From Thunnus maccoyii (taxonomy: Eukaryota; Chordata; Actinopteri; Scombriformes; Scombridae): DNA of 64,000 nucleotides. Within the stretch, counting starts at the first letter, position 1, and every line of letters starts with the position of its first letter. The notes beneath the pieces were generated by a model. That model ran no database searches. It saw only the letters and a program-made list of their open reading frames with translations, and was not told the DNA's origin. The stretch is from the NCBI RefSeq assembly GCF_910596095.1, contig NC_056539.1:22683001-22747000 (forward strand). The letters are read 5' to 3'. Positions 13,401-28,397 of the stretch are shown here, piece by piece. The position numbers and the translations under genes are program-made.

Positions 13401-14359
13401 GGACACCAAGTTATTTTTTTTTTATTTAAAGAAGTGATCAACTGGGAGATTACCACTGTACTGATGCCAGCAGGTGCTCATGGGACAATAATAAACAAAT
13501 ATTTTCTTGCTTTTGTGGTTCATCCAAAGATCACAGACTTTTGAAACAAAGTTAAAATGAATATTGATTACCTTCCTGAATATACAATAACACTGACATC
13601 GCTAGTTTGCAATTTGGTACTAGATAATGCAAACACGTTGTTCAATATAAACAGATTTTTTAATTTGCTGATATGCTGCATGCATTTAAAAGGTAAAACG
13701 ACAAGAAATGGCTCACAAATTGGGTTTCATAAATTTGCATATAAATTTGTCATTTGTGATGTGAAATCCAAGTTGAAGACAACAGACTACAAAAGGTTAA
13801 AAAATGGGAAAATCTGCAGTCAGAGATGGATGAGTCTAGATATCAGTAGATATAATTATAGAGTCATCATTTTATAATAATTAGATTATAGTATAGAATT
13901 CCTTCCTGTGATACATACAAATGCTCTTTCCTGCTGCATTCGTTGCAGCATAATATAATTTGAGGTTTCATATTATTCTGTTATTCTATTATTTGCTTGT
14001 ATGAAGTGATTGTCCAAGTGCAGGTAGGGTGAGAGTCTGGGTACAGAATAAAAAACAGGATGAAGGGGAGACATCTGTAGGTGTGGTTGTCTATTGACTC
14101 CTTATAAATGTAATGTACATTTTCCTCATGCAAATTTAATTAATTGCACACAGACGAGAACTGTAAGCAGTGGCAGGTTTATCCAGTGAGCTGAAAGCTC
14201 CTCCTCGTCTACAGAGAGGAACCCTTCCTGTTGAAAATATGGATGCCTGGATGTGTAATGTTTTGTAAATTAATGTGACATTAAATCACCACATAAGTTG
14301 AAATGTTCTGATTTTCTATTATTGTGTGTGTGTTTTTTTATGTTTTTTTTTTTTTAAAG

Positions 14360-14516
14360 GGAGCAGCCCATCTTCAGCGTTCGAGCTCATGTCTTCCAGA
14401 TCGACCCGGCCACCAAACGCAACTGGCTTCCGGCCAGCAAACACGCCGTCACCGTGTCCTTCTTCTATGATGCCAGCCGCAGCGTCTACCGCATCATTAG
14501 CGTGGGCGGGACTAAG
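14360..14516 (+). CDS. homer3: homer3 exon 2 (EVH1, first part)
   Basis: The acceptor follows a long T run (tttttaaag) and the donor is AAG|gtcaga. The first base completes a split Arg codon, then come 52 codons from Glu-Gln-Pro-Ile-Phe to Gly-Gly-Thr-Lys. It includes the ligand-groove Phe of HVFQID and the Trp of KRNW, both conserved in Homer EVH1 domains. A CA-rich repeat starts about ten bases after the donor. Confidence 0.97.
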
Positions 14517-17500
14517 GTCAGAGCCCAACACACACACATATATAAATGTACACATGTACACACACACACAGATGAACACACACAGATACGGATGCATAAA
14601 TGCTACAAAAGTTATAAGTAGTAGTATATATTGTACCAGGCACAGGCAAACGTGAACGTTGTCGTGAATATTTTTAATAGTGGATATACAGGCCAGAGGC
14701 TCTGTGTGTTGTTTTAGGAAACAGAAAACAGGGAAACATCCCAGAAGTCCCAGTTGGTGTCAGAGGTAGGGGAATTCAAGCTTTTCATGGGTTAGAGCTT
14801 GGTCAGTGTTGCAGTGAGTTTTCCTCTCTGGGAGACATTGGTTTGCCTTTTTAGGTCACAAAAATCAAAAAATGCTGCTGAGGTGAAATATAAAGAATGT
14901 GGTCAATAAAACATTTTGTAAAACATGTTTTTTTCCCCAAATTTTTGTCAGCATTGATTGATTCTAAAGTGCACTATTTAACAAGCTTGGCATTTTGTTA
15001 TTGATTATTATATTTCTGTAAAATAAAGTCAGTATGAGATTTGTAACATGATGCAGTGAGACTGCATGAAAAATAAACTCAAAAGTTTTATTGAGCCTAT
15101 TTTGTCTTTATTAAATCTTGTATTATATCTACAGTCACATTCTGTACATTTTGTTGCGGTCAGTAGTGAGTTTATGTTAGTTTTTGTTTCTCTGGTGTTA
15201 GTGCAACATAAATGTAGGGACTCTTGGTGTGGGAAGTATCATATCCTCCTGACCACTCCACTCCTGCGAAAGGGAATTAGATCTGTTTTCTATGTGGATG
15301 AGGCTTTCATGGATGGGAATATAATAGTGAAACTCGCACATTTTCAGCAGAATATTATGAACACATTGGTAATGCTGCATCCACAATAAGAGTAAAAGCA
15401 GCTGAGAGTCCCAACTCTAACTGGATTTCTTGTTAGTACCTAAATGATGACTACAAAGCACTGTGCTTTGTACACAGTCAACTGTGCCAATTTACCGCCC
15501 TGAGACTCGAGGCTTTTGGGGAAGAGATTAAAGAAACCAACGTTTGGCAACAAATCCTACTTATCAGACTGTTCACTTGAGAGTGTTACTGAACAGATCA
15601 ACGCTTTCTTTCTCTGGCCTGGTTGTTGGATATTTTGTCTTAATTTGCACACAGCCTGTTCTCCAGTAGACCTCCATGACGGTTATTTAACTGTACAGAC
15701 TCAGGCTCCAGATTCTCTTGACTACGTAATCTAAATGTAATTTCTGGTAATACATTTGCTATGTTGTATATGATTGCTAATGAGCATCCTAAAGAAATGT
15801 GTGGCACTCCAGCACCAGCGTGTTCACTGTAATGAGCTGCTGCAGAGTGAATCGTTTCACTCTCGATAATTGTATGAAAATCTGCATATTTTGCTGGTCA
15901 AGTATGTACAAATGAAAAATAACAATGGGATATAATGAATTTAGCATTTAAAGGAATTATTCATGTTATTCTTGTTGGCTTTGGATATTGTGAATAATGT
16001 GTCCTTGAAAATGACCTTCTTTTGAAAGCAAGCTTTTTAAGCTTATGAAGTAGCTTGATAAATGCATTTCTCTAAGAGCTTGGAAGCACCCCAGCTAGTT
16101 ATGGCAGAGATGGAGTCAGTGCACCTTTATCACACTGTAGATACTGTAGGTGGGGACTTGCTTGAAAATTTAAAAAAACGTGTGTGAAATAAAAAATATG
16201 GTGGTAAATAGTGCTTAAAGAAATGTAATAATGTATAAAAACACATAAAAATAAATGTTTTCTAGTGAGTATGAATGAAAGGTAAAATACAAAATGATTT
16301 TCTTTCCTATCGTTGTTTATTTGTCTGTTAGGGTTTATACTGGTGCGCAACTAACGATTATTGTCATTATTATTTTCTTGCCTGATATAAGTTCTCAGAG
16401 TCAAAGTTATCATCTTCATATGTCTTGATTTGTCCAACCAAAAGCCCAAAAACCTAAAATAATCAGTTATATGACAAGAAAATCATTAAATCATCACATT
16501 TGAGAGGCTGAAACAAGCTAATGTTTGGCATTTTTGCTTAAAAAAATGACTAAAATGATTATTTGATTATCAAAATAGTTGCCAATTAATCAAAGCTGAT
16601 TCTGAGCTCTAGTTTATACTACATACCTCAAGCCCAATATACATTTTGGCTTCACACTCTCCTTTGTACATATTCAGTGCTTCCATGTTTAATATCCCTC
16701 TCTCTTCTTATTTATATTTTATATTTCTGTGCTGGATACTGTTATTTTTGACTCCGACATCCCACTTTTCCTACTGGGATCATCTGTCTTCTTTTATAGA
16801 TGCCTTACGGTATTATTACTTCCTTTATTCTCTGTGATTTCAGGCCATTATCAACAGCACCATCACCCCCAACATGACCTTCACCAAAACCTCCCAGAAG
16901 TTTGGCCAGTGGGCAGACAGCCGAGCCAACACCGTCTACGGCCTCGGCTTCTCCACAGAGCAGCAGCTGCAGCAGGTAAACACCACTCACACACTCAAAC
17001 AAAATACTTCAAAGTGTCTTTCATTTATTAGATATTACACTGACGGGGTAGATGAGGAAAAAAAGAGGGACTGTGGAGCAGATGAGGACAGTGGTGTGAT
17101 GAACTATGTGCAGTGCAGTTTTGATATTGATGCTGTCATATGTTTCTAATATCCTGTAATACTAAAAACAAAAACCTGAATTAAATATCATTTAAAAAAA
17201 AGAAAGTTAACTTTTTCTAACCAAACAGTAACCATTTGTATTAAAATATCTCATTTAAACTTTGCTATGAGAGAACATATTTTATGCATAAATTTTAGAT
17301 ATTTTCACATTTAATTGAGGCTGTTATCCAGAGTGAATTACACTGCAAGAGGAGAATGAGCCTCATTTACTAGACTGCAGATGTCATAGTATCTGGACAA
17401 TAAACTGAACAAATGTATGTTCCTCTGATCTCCCTGATTTTCTGCTGGAAGTTAAGTAAGAAGAAGGAAGAAGTAAAATTAGATATTTCTTTATTGTTAT

Positions 17501-20500
17501 AATAAATCATCTTTATCAAATATGTACAAGTGCTGTAAGAAGATATGGAAGAGTGATGTGAGGGCGGTGTAGGTGGTGTGCGTTTGTGTGTTTCGTGCAG
17601 CAGTGAGCTCTCGGCAGACACACTTTGACTGCTGCTTCTCCTCTTTGTCAATCTGCAGTTTGCAGAGCAGTTTAAGGAGGTGAAGGAGGCGGCCCGTCTG
17701 GCCAGAGAGAAATCCCAGGAGAGGTTTGAACTTGCCAACCCTGCGCTCAACATCGCTGCCCCACAGGTAAAGCACTGATGTCTTTAATTAAACCTCCTGT
17801 CTGCCCACAGTGTTTTCAGTTTTTTATGGCTGACTAGAGCTCTCCTCAGGTAGAAGGTGGGTGGAGATGTGTCCATATGCTCAAAAGAATCAAAGCTGCA
17901 AGTTGTTCCATCAAAACAGATCTGACAAAAATAAGAATGAGGTCAAACAATCACGCTCTGTAAATGCGAAGGTCTAATCAGCCAAAATAAGTGAATGATA
18001 AGGGAACATTTAGTAATAAATGCATTTCTCTTTTCCAATTTAGTAATAATTTTTTATAGTTTAAGAATGAATTACTTCATGAAAGCTTTTCCATTTGCTG
18101 ATTTGAAAACTAACTTTCCACAGATCTCACTCTGAACAGTTTTCATTTCAAACTATTTTCTCCCGAAGGGAAAGAAATGCTGAAAACTGTCCACTGGGGC
18201 TTCTGTGGATTATACCGAGTAACTGGGACATTGTTTCTGGGGAGACACATTGATGTTGATGGTTTTTAAATTGAGTTTTACAGCTCCACAAATGGAGTTC
18301 ATTCACCTTTTCTTGCATTGGGGCGATGGGAGAATTCTTAAGTAGCAGAGATCTGAAAACCTCAGCAAATAAAACCAAACTATCTGCATGGAGGACCGTT
18401 TTATTCCTCTTCACTGAATCAGGGGTATTCAGGGGCAAGAAAAAATAAAGATTTCTTTTTTATATGTTGGTGAACGATCCTTATATGGAGGAAAATTGGC
18501 AATGATATCTGCCGCTATGTCAGCTGTGTGCGAACACAACCTTAGATTTAAAAAACAGTGGTATTATACTATAAGTAGAATCTGAAAATGAAATGTTTGC
18601 TGATCAGACTTTTGTGGAAATTTCATATCAAACACGTGACAAAAAGACAAATTGTCTCCACGGTTCGACATTGCCTTTGCGATTGAACTTGTGACCTTGA
18701 AAGGACATGATGGTCTCTGTAACCCTAGGCCAGTACAACAGAGTGACGCAGTAATATCCTGGCGAACTTAGTGCCTTTGTATCTATTTTAAACATATACA
18801 GAATCACGAGGGATTAGATGGATCCCCATCTGGCCGCTCCATTATTTCCCCATTGGTTAACTCCATTAAAAGATTTCATGCATGACAAATGGAGATGGTA
18901 GGCAGAAAGAGACGCCGGCGCTGAAGGTGTTTGGAGGGGTAGTAATGGCCGAGACTGAAAGAAAGAAGAATGAGGGATCAGAAGAATGGAGAGGAAAGAG
19001 GGGAGATGGAGGGAGGGAGGGAGGGCAGCTGAATCATCTATAATTGAAGGGAATCTGGCTGCTGCTAAAAGGACAATGGCCAGCTTTTATCCTGCCAGTG
19101 TTGGTGATTTCTTGGTGACTTGATAACTTTGAGGTTCATTTGGAGAAGTGAAAGTTTGCCAGAAGTAGAAACTTTTTGTCCTTCACCTTTTCTTCCTCAC
19201 AAAAGCCGCCTTGTAATGACATTACATATAAATTACAAAACACAGAGTGATATTTTCTGGAGCAGTTCTTCTGACATTTACAGCATCAGCAGTAACAACA
19301 CAACTGCAGCAATTTGGGGGGCTGCAATTTATTAATCTAAACATCGAGGGAAGAATGTCATGCAAATTGCGAACACCTCCGCACTTGATGGACTGGAAAA
19401 AAAATCTGCTTCTATATGTTCTGTCCTCTCTTTGCATTGCCTCGGTGCTCTGCCTGTTGGCAGCTACGTCCTATTGGACTCGAACTTAACTTTATGGCAC
19501 TTACTCACATTGTTCTCTTCTGACTAGATCCTTGCTTGTGTTGTATCAACTCTCAGATGTACGTTGTTTTGGATAAAAGCGTCTGCTAAATGAAATTATA
19601 AATTGTAAATTGCAAATCTTTGGGAAGCTTCAGAGCTGTTCTGCCAGTCTTGTTTATTAGTGAGTTCTGCCAAGAAGAGTCTGGTTGTTGGAGCGTCATG
19701 GATTTAAAACAGATTGTGTGTCTTAACAAAGAGCAGGTCTGAGACACTGCAGAGTCACGTTGCCAACCTCAACCTCGGCTCTGAGACACTCAGATAAGAG
19801 CTGATGGTTTGTCTTGTCTATTTATTTAGTGAGGCTGAGAAAAAACACTCCTGGATACGACAAAACAGATCATTAATACCAAGAAGGTCAACAGCACAAG
19901 AAGAACATTGTATTCAACGATGCCAGAGGATTCATATCAGGACTGATGTTGAACTGAGCTGCAGAGAAACAAACCTGAGACAGGAAGGTCAAAGGTCAGC
20001 TCAATAAGTAACATTTACATTATCAGGTTGCATCTTACAATCTGATGAAAATACATTCTGCCATTTGCTGGACACTGGTAATCTTGCACAGTATCTTCCA
20101 TTCAGAGATGCAGATTTTGGGCCGATTCCTTTAAAATTAGAGGGAACAAAATATACTTTGTAATTGGTTTTGGTCTTGGTGCCCAAAAAGCAAATTAGAC
20201 TTTTATGTCATAACTTAATTCTGATTCATATTCACCCTTCAGATCAGAACTCAGTTTGTCAGTGCCTCAAAGTATTTGACTTTGATCAGTTGCTGTGTCT
20301 TTGATCTCTGTAATATCTGCAGACTTTTCTCTTCACCAGAAATACTTTACTGTAGACTTAAGAGTCTGATACTTTTTGACTGGTTGTCAAGACTCACTCT
20401 GAGATCTAAGTGTGTACCAAATGGTTTGATAAATGGTATAATAAGCTTAATTTATATGACACTGTGCAAATAAACATATACTTAGCAAACAGGGATGCAA

Positions 20501-21011
20501 CAATCCAAATTTTTCTTGTCTGATACAGTTTCCTATTGTATATCTCAGCTCAGAGTGTCTGCCAATACTGAATATCCTCGGATACCGGTGCTCAATTTTA
20601 GAGGCATGCTGTGACTGAATAAACTGATAGAGGAAACACAGAACTTTATATTGACACCGACAAAGAAACTGTATTTAATGTGGACTGGTCTCATCATGGC
20701 TGCACACAAAGTGGAGAAAACAGAAAAAGACACAAAGGACAGTAAAACAGTAAAGCCAGAACATGTGTTAAAAACTGACAAGACTTTCCTCAAAAAAAAC
20801 TTTAAAGTGGCTTTGAAAACATGATCCTGTTTTGCACATGTGCGAAATGAATTTCTTCCTCCAACAGCAAGCAGAGCTGTTACATAGTGTCACCATGGAA
20901 ACCACAGACCTCGTTGAATGTGAGACAATGCTTTGAAAATAACAGTCCCCTTCCACACACACACACACATACACAAACCACATGGACACGTGGTCATGCT
21001 AAATCGATTAG

Positions 21012-21047
<36 letters not shown>

Positions 21048-24000
21048 AGCATCACCTGGATAGAGTTACAAGGTCTGAAGCAAGCAGGCAGCCTGTGCTG
21101 TTTTCTAGATAAGACAGCACTCATTGATTTTTGTGTCAGGCAGTAAACACAGAGGTGTTGTAGAGGTGTTGTTGTGGTTATTATCACGTCTTCTCACTTC
21201 TGACTCACAGCTGTACGTCGTAAAACACTGTACTGCTGACCTTCTGAATCTGTGGAATATAGAAATAATACCCAATCAAAGCTGTTATGGAGTGTGAACA
21301 TGAGCATATTGTATGTGTGACCTACAGCCAAGTTTTGTTGGCAGCTCCAGTGTGGCCATAATGCCAGTGAAGGAGTCCATTAAAGGTGCAGTGTGTAGAA
21401 TTTAGTGCCATCTAGTTGAGTGGACTTGACAGAAATGGAATATAATATTCATACGTATGTTTTAATTAGTGTATAATCACCTGAAAATAAGAATTATTGT
21501 GTCTTTGTGACCTTAGAATGAGCCCTTTGTATATATACAGGGAGCGGGTCCTCTTCCATGGAGGCCACCATGTTTCACCGCCATGTTTCTACGGTAACCC
21601 AGAATGGACAAACCAAACACTGGCTCTAGAGAGGGCATTTCATGTTTTTCGCGTTTTTCGCGAGTTTTGCGGCTACCGTAGATTCTCCTACATGCTTGGA
21701 AGGGGAGGGTATTCAGTTGATTGCAATCTACAACCTCACCACTAAATGCCACTAAATCCTACACATTGGTCCTTTAAGGATAACACAGCTTTTATATAAG
21801 ACTGCACTGTTTAAAGTTTTCTACAAACACCTCAACACGCTGTTAATGAGAACAAAATACAAGAAACATCACCAACCTATACCAACCTTTTGAACAAACA
21901 AATATGCATCAGAATAACTGTATTGCTTGAGTTAAAACTTACAAAACCACAACAACCAACATTGTTTAGCTACACAACATTAGGCTGATCCCCAGTCAAA
22001 AAGTGAAAATGTAGAAGACGAAAGTATATATATCTAAACCTATATCTATGTCTATATAATATTGTAAATATTGAAAGAATCCACCAGAGACAGACAAATA
22101 TGCAAACCTCCTATTATGATAAACTGACATATAGAGCATGTTGGTTTATACAGTGCAGGAGGGAGGCTGCAGTATTTTCCTGTTTTATTTTCTACTTCAC
22201 CCACTGTATCAATAAGTTTCACATCACCTACAGCTGGTCAGTAACAACCCTGGTCAGTAACCATCTACAGTATTGCAGTGTTGTATCTGTGTATGCAGCC
22301 TCAGGCTTAACAGACCACACATTTTGCCTCTGATATGTGGATGGCAGCAGGGGATCTGCATGCAGTAAAGCTTCAGCTCTCAGGCTTATTTACAGAGCTC
22401 AGAGATAAGATGGAGGAAGAAATGGTGAAGTTCAGTGAGATAAACATGAAGAATAATAAACAGGGCACTGCAGAGCTGACAATTGCAAAACTGATAAACA
22501 AATTCTTGCTAAATGTAATATATAAAAACATGTTTATTTGTATGATTGATATGATTCAGTGTTTTAGTATTTGTAGCCATTTGGGAAATTTAACCCCTAA
22601 CAATGGCAGTGTTAGTGCTACAGTATGTGTTGTGCAATAAAACATAGCTTCAATAAATATTCAAGAGGATACATAAAAAATGCAAAAAGAATTGCTGAAA
22701 TATTTAACTAAATAATTGTGTTACCAGTAGCTTATAGCTTATAGTAGCTATTCTGGGTTCAAATCTTGCAGGCGAACCTTTGTTGGTGAACCATTCACCT
22801 ACACCAGTGGTTCCCAACCAGTGGTACTTATATCCCAGTGGTTACGTCTGCAGTTTTGATTTTGGAGCAGCTTAGCTTATTGGAAAAAGAAAAAAAAACA
22901 AACAAAAAAAACATCCACACATTTGTGTTCAGCAGCAAAATTTAAATATTTAGTGTATTAATAAAATATATACCAACTACAATGAACTGACTGCACATGA
23001 CATGCTTCCTACCAAAGTAAGTCAGTGGTAACGTGAAGTGCAGCTATTGAGAGAACATGAAAAACTAGTCATCAAGTGAGCAGTGAGGATCATAATACAT
23101 CGCTAAAAGTAATGGCTAAATTGTTGAAATTCACAGCTTCTGCCACTCCAAGTGGTAATAGGATGACTGCAAACATGACCAAATCTACTGAAAAAAAAAG
23201 CAAGAAACAAAAACAAAAGTCTAGTTTAGACATAAACAATTTCAAGAACACTGTCTTGTCTGAAAAAATATAGTATGTCAGATGTTAATGAAGCTTATCT
23301 GACAGGACTGTGAGGTTTGTCAGACAGAAAAAGGTTGGAGACCGCTGAGCTACACAGTAAACAGTAAATGCCAAAAACAGTAAAGAAGAAATAACACTGA
23401 TGTCCGGTGGAATCTACTGAACAACTGTGTGAGCTCAGCAGGACACAAACTATTTCCATCCTCTGACAGGTAACAGCTGTCATTTGTTTGCTCCAGCTGA
23501 TTGGAGCCTTTTTATTCAGCAATTTCCTTCTGTACATGGTATCTTTTGCGAACCAAAAAAAAAAATGCCAGTCATCAATATTTCAAACCATTCAAACCAC
23601 AGACTTGGCATTTAAACCAGCTGAAAAGAAGTATGTGTATTGTATAGTGGGGATAACAGGTAAGGGAAGCCTTAGCATGTACCTCAGATGCATGGATATA
23701 TGAATAAATAAAGGTGGTTTGTGGTCTCAATGAAACACAGGATGTAGAAATGGGAGCTTTATAAAGCTAAGGGAGCAAATGGACTGATGCTCAGATAAAT
23801 AAGTAAACAGTATAGATGTACTTAGACGAACAGTGGTGCAGAGATGTCACGATGAAAGCTCTCAGGAAAGCCGTTTAATATTTCAACTATCTGAGATTCC
23901 ATCGATAACAAAGCAAGCTTCTTCTCAGGACCACCAAAAGTTAATTTGGTGCTTTGAGCATTCGATGTTGTCACAACACAACACCAAATGCATCCTACGA

Positions 24001-27000
24001 AACACAATTTGGCATATATTTTGCAGATTGTGTGCATGTGGATGTTTTTTCTTGGATTTTAATTGTATTTTACTTTGTTGCTGATGAAATAAAGAATAGA
24101 AAAACAAATTTATTCCATCTCTGTCTTTACATTCTGTCTCAATCATTGATGCTAAGCACGTAGTTGTTGTTTGTGCACTGCACTCCCCTGGACTGTGACC
24201 TCTTCTTCCACAGTTGATCTAGTTTGTTGTCTTAGTCGGTTCAGTCATCTGTCTCCATTCTCGCTCCTGCTAACTGCCCTCTAATTCTGTTAATTTCAAA
24301 CAAAGCGGAAACATAACATGAATCAGTTCTTGTTCAGAAACAAAGGTCGAGTGTTAAAAAGGAAAAAGTGGATGGTAAAGCTTTCATGAACTGAGCACAG
24401 GACGTATCACTGTGTAGTCAATATAAAGGAACTATTCTGATCATTCTTTGCTATTCAGGAATACTTAATTATCTGATAACTTTTTTTTCTCTTTCTCCTA
24501 ATATGCCCCTTCCCTCTCCCTTTCCCTGATGCATCATGGGATGTATTCATCTCCCTCAGCTCTCCCAGGTATGTAAAGACACACACTCCACTCCAAAAGA
24601 AATACAAAGACAACCATCTTCTTTTGACTAAGGGACCATGGTGCCACACTCATGTATCTTAGTGTTGCATGGACGATTGTGCTCAATAATTCATCTGGAG
24701 TCTGATCAAAGTTGACTTCAGAGTAAATTTAGCTTCTGAACACAGCCTGCATTTGCCACAAAGAGAAGTCTATGTTAAGGATGGCAACAACAATGCAAAT
24801 CATAATATGCATAATATTTAAGGTGTACAGGTTGTGGCAATGTGCAGCTGAATTTATGAGCCTTTTCTGAATTTATGTCCTCAAAATTAGGAGAATCCAG
24901 ACGATACACTTCACAGATATCATTCAGTAACCCTCGGGTGTGGAAAATACACACATATGTCCTTTAAAAGTGCAAATTCATCCTTTGAACTCTGGCTAAT
25001 TAGTTGGTCGTTTGCAAGCTTGTGCTCTAGTGTCGCTGCCTTGTTTCCACTCAGACTGTTAGTGAACAATATATGGAAAAACTGCTGTAAATTTGTAATC
25101 CCATTTATGACTTAAACATGATCTACATTATGAATTATTCACAGATACGCACAGCCGATCCGTTGGCTTTTGGGGCTGGACTGGAGTTGTCTTAGCTTTG
25201 ATTTTTCCTGCTCTCAGGTTCCTTACACTGGACATGCTGCTCATCCACATGCTATGTGTTTTATTTCCATTTCCATCCATAAGGACAGACAGAGCTGCAG
25301 CGTTATAGATAATAAACCATCGTCCTTAGGGGAATACAGTCAGGCTATCTCAAATTAATAATACAAGATTTTTCTAGAGTAAGTGCAGGGTTGTAATGCT
25401 TCAGTGAGGCACTTGGTAGTTGACAATTTGAGGTTTAGGTTTCCACACAGAAAGAGAAAGAAGGCGACAGGGGGTACAGAAATGTGCCTAAGCTAATTAA
25501 TCAACATGCTTTGAAAAAGGGGGCTGAGCAATCTTTTAGCCCACAGCCTCATAGTGAGGAAAATGGTTCACAAAACTGTGTGAAAAGAAGCCAGAGCCCA
25601 TTTCTGGGCAGCAGGGAGGCAACATATCAAAGCAGATTGGTTGGACTTGACTGCGCCAGCCTGGAGTCAAGCCATTTGTATGCTGTAATGTCATAGTCAA
25701 AGTCTCCTTTTGACATAAGAGGAAGATGAATGGCTATTCTCATACTGTATTACCATTCAGATTATTAAACCTTTATTTGTTACTGTAGGATACTCCAGAT
25801 GGGGTAAGGAAAAAAGAAGCAAAGACAAAAACTGCTGGCTTTTAATTTGCAGATACAGCAGTTTACTTATGCAAAGATGAATGAGTATGAATGAGGCTTT
25901 GCTTACATACATCCCAGTCACCACATCTGTGCACAAATAATTTATGTTCAAATCTAATAACCAGGCTGTGAAAAGGGAGCAAGATGAACTTGTTGTGCTG
26001 TGGCTGCAGATCCGTTCAGTAATGTTCTAACTAAAGGTCACAACTGTGATACATTAGTTTTTCTATATATATGTTACTGTGGGACAGCAACTGTCTCATT
26101 CATAGCCCTCGTCTCTCCTCCAAAACTCTCATTTGTAGACTGAAGGTCAGCTAGCTAGCCGTATGAGTCAATATTAACATTCAACTGCAGTACTGCACTG
26201 CTAATGCTCTGAAGCTTCTAGTTCTGCCTGCAAACGATCAGATGGATCGGTAATGAAATATATAGCACTCTGCAAAGAAACAGACAAAAAATTCAACATA
26301 TCTCTAAATGATTTAACCTTCCTGGATATTACTGTTTTGTTTTAATTGAATGCACTATCAAGTTAGTCTATTGCTAGAATTTGCTCAAAATAAAACCAAA
26401 AGCACCACTAAAACTATCTGGAAACAAGATTATCTTTAGATAATATATCTGTTACAATACAGCTGTAATATACAAAATACAAGATGCAATATAACTTTGA
26501 AGCCAGCATGGATGAGAAATCTATAAAGTGAAAGAGATCATGAGATATGAATGAAATCTGCAGAAAAGCAACTAAATGGACCTTTAAAAGAGACTGCTTG
26601 AAGATTATCTTTATTTTATCTTGATGTATGACTATCTTTCTTCTTTTTTTGTTGTTGTTGCAAAAACTAAAATCATGCATTTAATGTCAAAGGACAACTA
26701 AAAATGTAACTAAATCAGGTGCCAAAATTAACATTGACATTGAATCCCACTAGTATTTTGGTATTGAGTGGAACCTGCACCACCAGTGATCATATTGCCA
26801 GATGTGCAGTGTAATATCTCAACAGATATACAGATCACAGCATGATGCAGCACACACATAGATACAAACACCAGATGAACCCTTGGAACGAGGAACCTTC
26901 ACTCATTCCTCTTGCAAAAGAATCAGATCTCTGAGGCTAGCTGTAGAGGAGACAGCTGGTCTCCGCACGTGGCTGCATGCTCTGCATGGAGCCTGTTTAC

Positions 27001-28354
27001 AGGAGCCCAGATGGGACATATTGAGCACCGACAGGTTGTGCTCTGTCCTATCTTGCTGCTGCATCTTGTCCGTTTTGTTCTGATGACAGGTCTGGATACA
27101 GAAACACTAATGGGCCCTGAGCCTCTTAGCCAAAGTCTAATTAACTGTGTCTTGTATCAACTGTCCACAATCAATAATCTTTGTACATGGGCATGTTAGC
27201 ATATCAGAGCATTTTAATTCTATTTAGAGCATTTACTGATAAAATGATAATGTAGAAAAGGTGTACGCTGTTAAAAGTGCTCTTGTCCTCTAATAGAAAA
27301 ACTGGTGCAGTTGATGAGGATTCACCTTTTAATCATAAAAAAACGAAAAGAAACCATTTTCTCTCCAACTTTTAACTCTGACACAAAGAGTACTTCTTTT
27401 CCTGATCGCACTAAGAGAGCTGCTACTGACTTCGTATAGACTCCATAATAGAACTTATGTCCTGTGTGTTGTCGCCTCAGTTGGTTCATGTGTTGTCACT
27501 ACAGGAGTTTTCAGAGGAGCGTCATTCTCCGCCGCTGCTGACCGTCAACGGGCCGGGTGAGGAGAAGCTGTTTCGCAGTAAGAGCGCTGATGTGGAGCTG
27601 ACGGCGGAGAAGGAGAGAGTCAAGAAGATGTTGTCAGAAGGGTAAAAATACATGATTTAAAAGTAATTTTTACACAAAATGCCAAAACTTCTCTGGTTTC
27701 AGCATTTAAAATGTTAATATTTGCACATCTTTTTAGCCTATAAGGATAATTAACTGATTATCTTTGGGTTTGGGATTGTTGCAATCATGCATGTTGCAGC
27801 CAACGTTTACACCACCTGCCTCTGTGTGTGTCAGACTTTTTTCTGGAAAAATGGAAGAACTTTTAATGATAAGTAATGATAAACTCTTCTAGTTTACATT
27901 CATGGGCAAGATATCAAAAGATCAAAATGATTTTTATGTAGTAAACACATAATTAAACACACACATATACACAATATGAAACAAAAATGGGATATGGACC
28001 TTAAAGAGTTGTTTCCTTAAATCTGCAGCAAATGATCAAACTCAGTTCTGTCTACATTCAAAAATGATGTTAATGAAGTTTTAAAAACAGAGTACATTTA
28101 TCAGACGGCATATTTTACTAATATTTTATTTAAGATATTTATTTGACAACAAGACCTGAGAAACAACAAGAGAGAGACAGAAGGAGACGGACGACATGCA
28201 GTGAAAATTTACACTCAGAGCTCAGTGATGTGTATGAAAAAGTATTTGGCTTTCAGCCAACCATAGAGCATGACAACAATAACTCAGAACAATTATACGC
28301 AAAACACAGGGACATGAAGCACACATTAGAATAAAACAATAGAGAGAGCAGCAG

Positions 28355-28397
<43 letters not shown>

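Larger units (their letters stand above)
14517..16843 (+). other. homer3 intron between exons 2 and 3
   Basis: GT-AG intron of 2.3 kb. It holds the CA-rich tract at its start and a dispersed repeat at 16341-16613. I see no exon or RNA gene in it. Confidence 0.9.
17767..27504 (+). other. Long homer3 intron between exons 4 and 5 (9.7 kb)
   Basis: GT-AG intron. It contains a retroposon tail (about 19437-19612), a CA microsatellite, a TTAA MITE (21380-21777) and a hAT-like element (22805-23347). The rest (17767-19400, 19650-21000 and 23400-27480) shows no coding or RNA signal I can support. Confidence 0.85.

Noticed and set aside
22335..22640. 101-codon open frame starting with a helical stretch
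   Set aside because: The first 40 residues look coding-like, but no similarity is recognised and there is no exon partner nearby; left unassigned.
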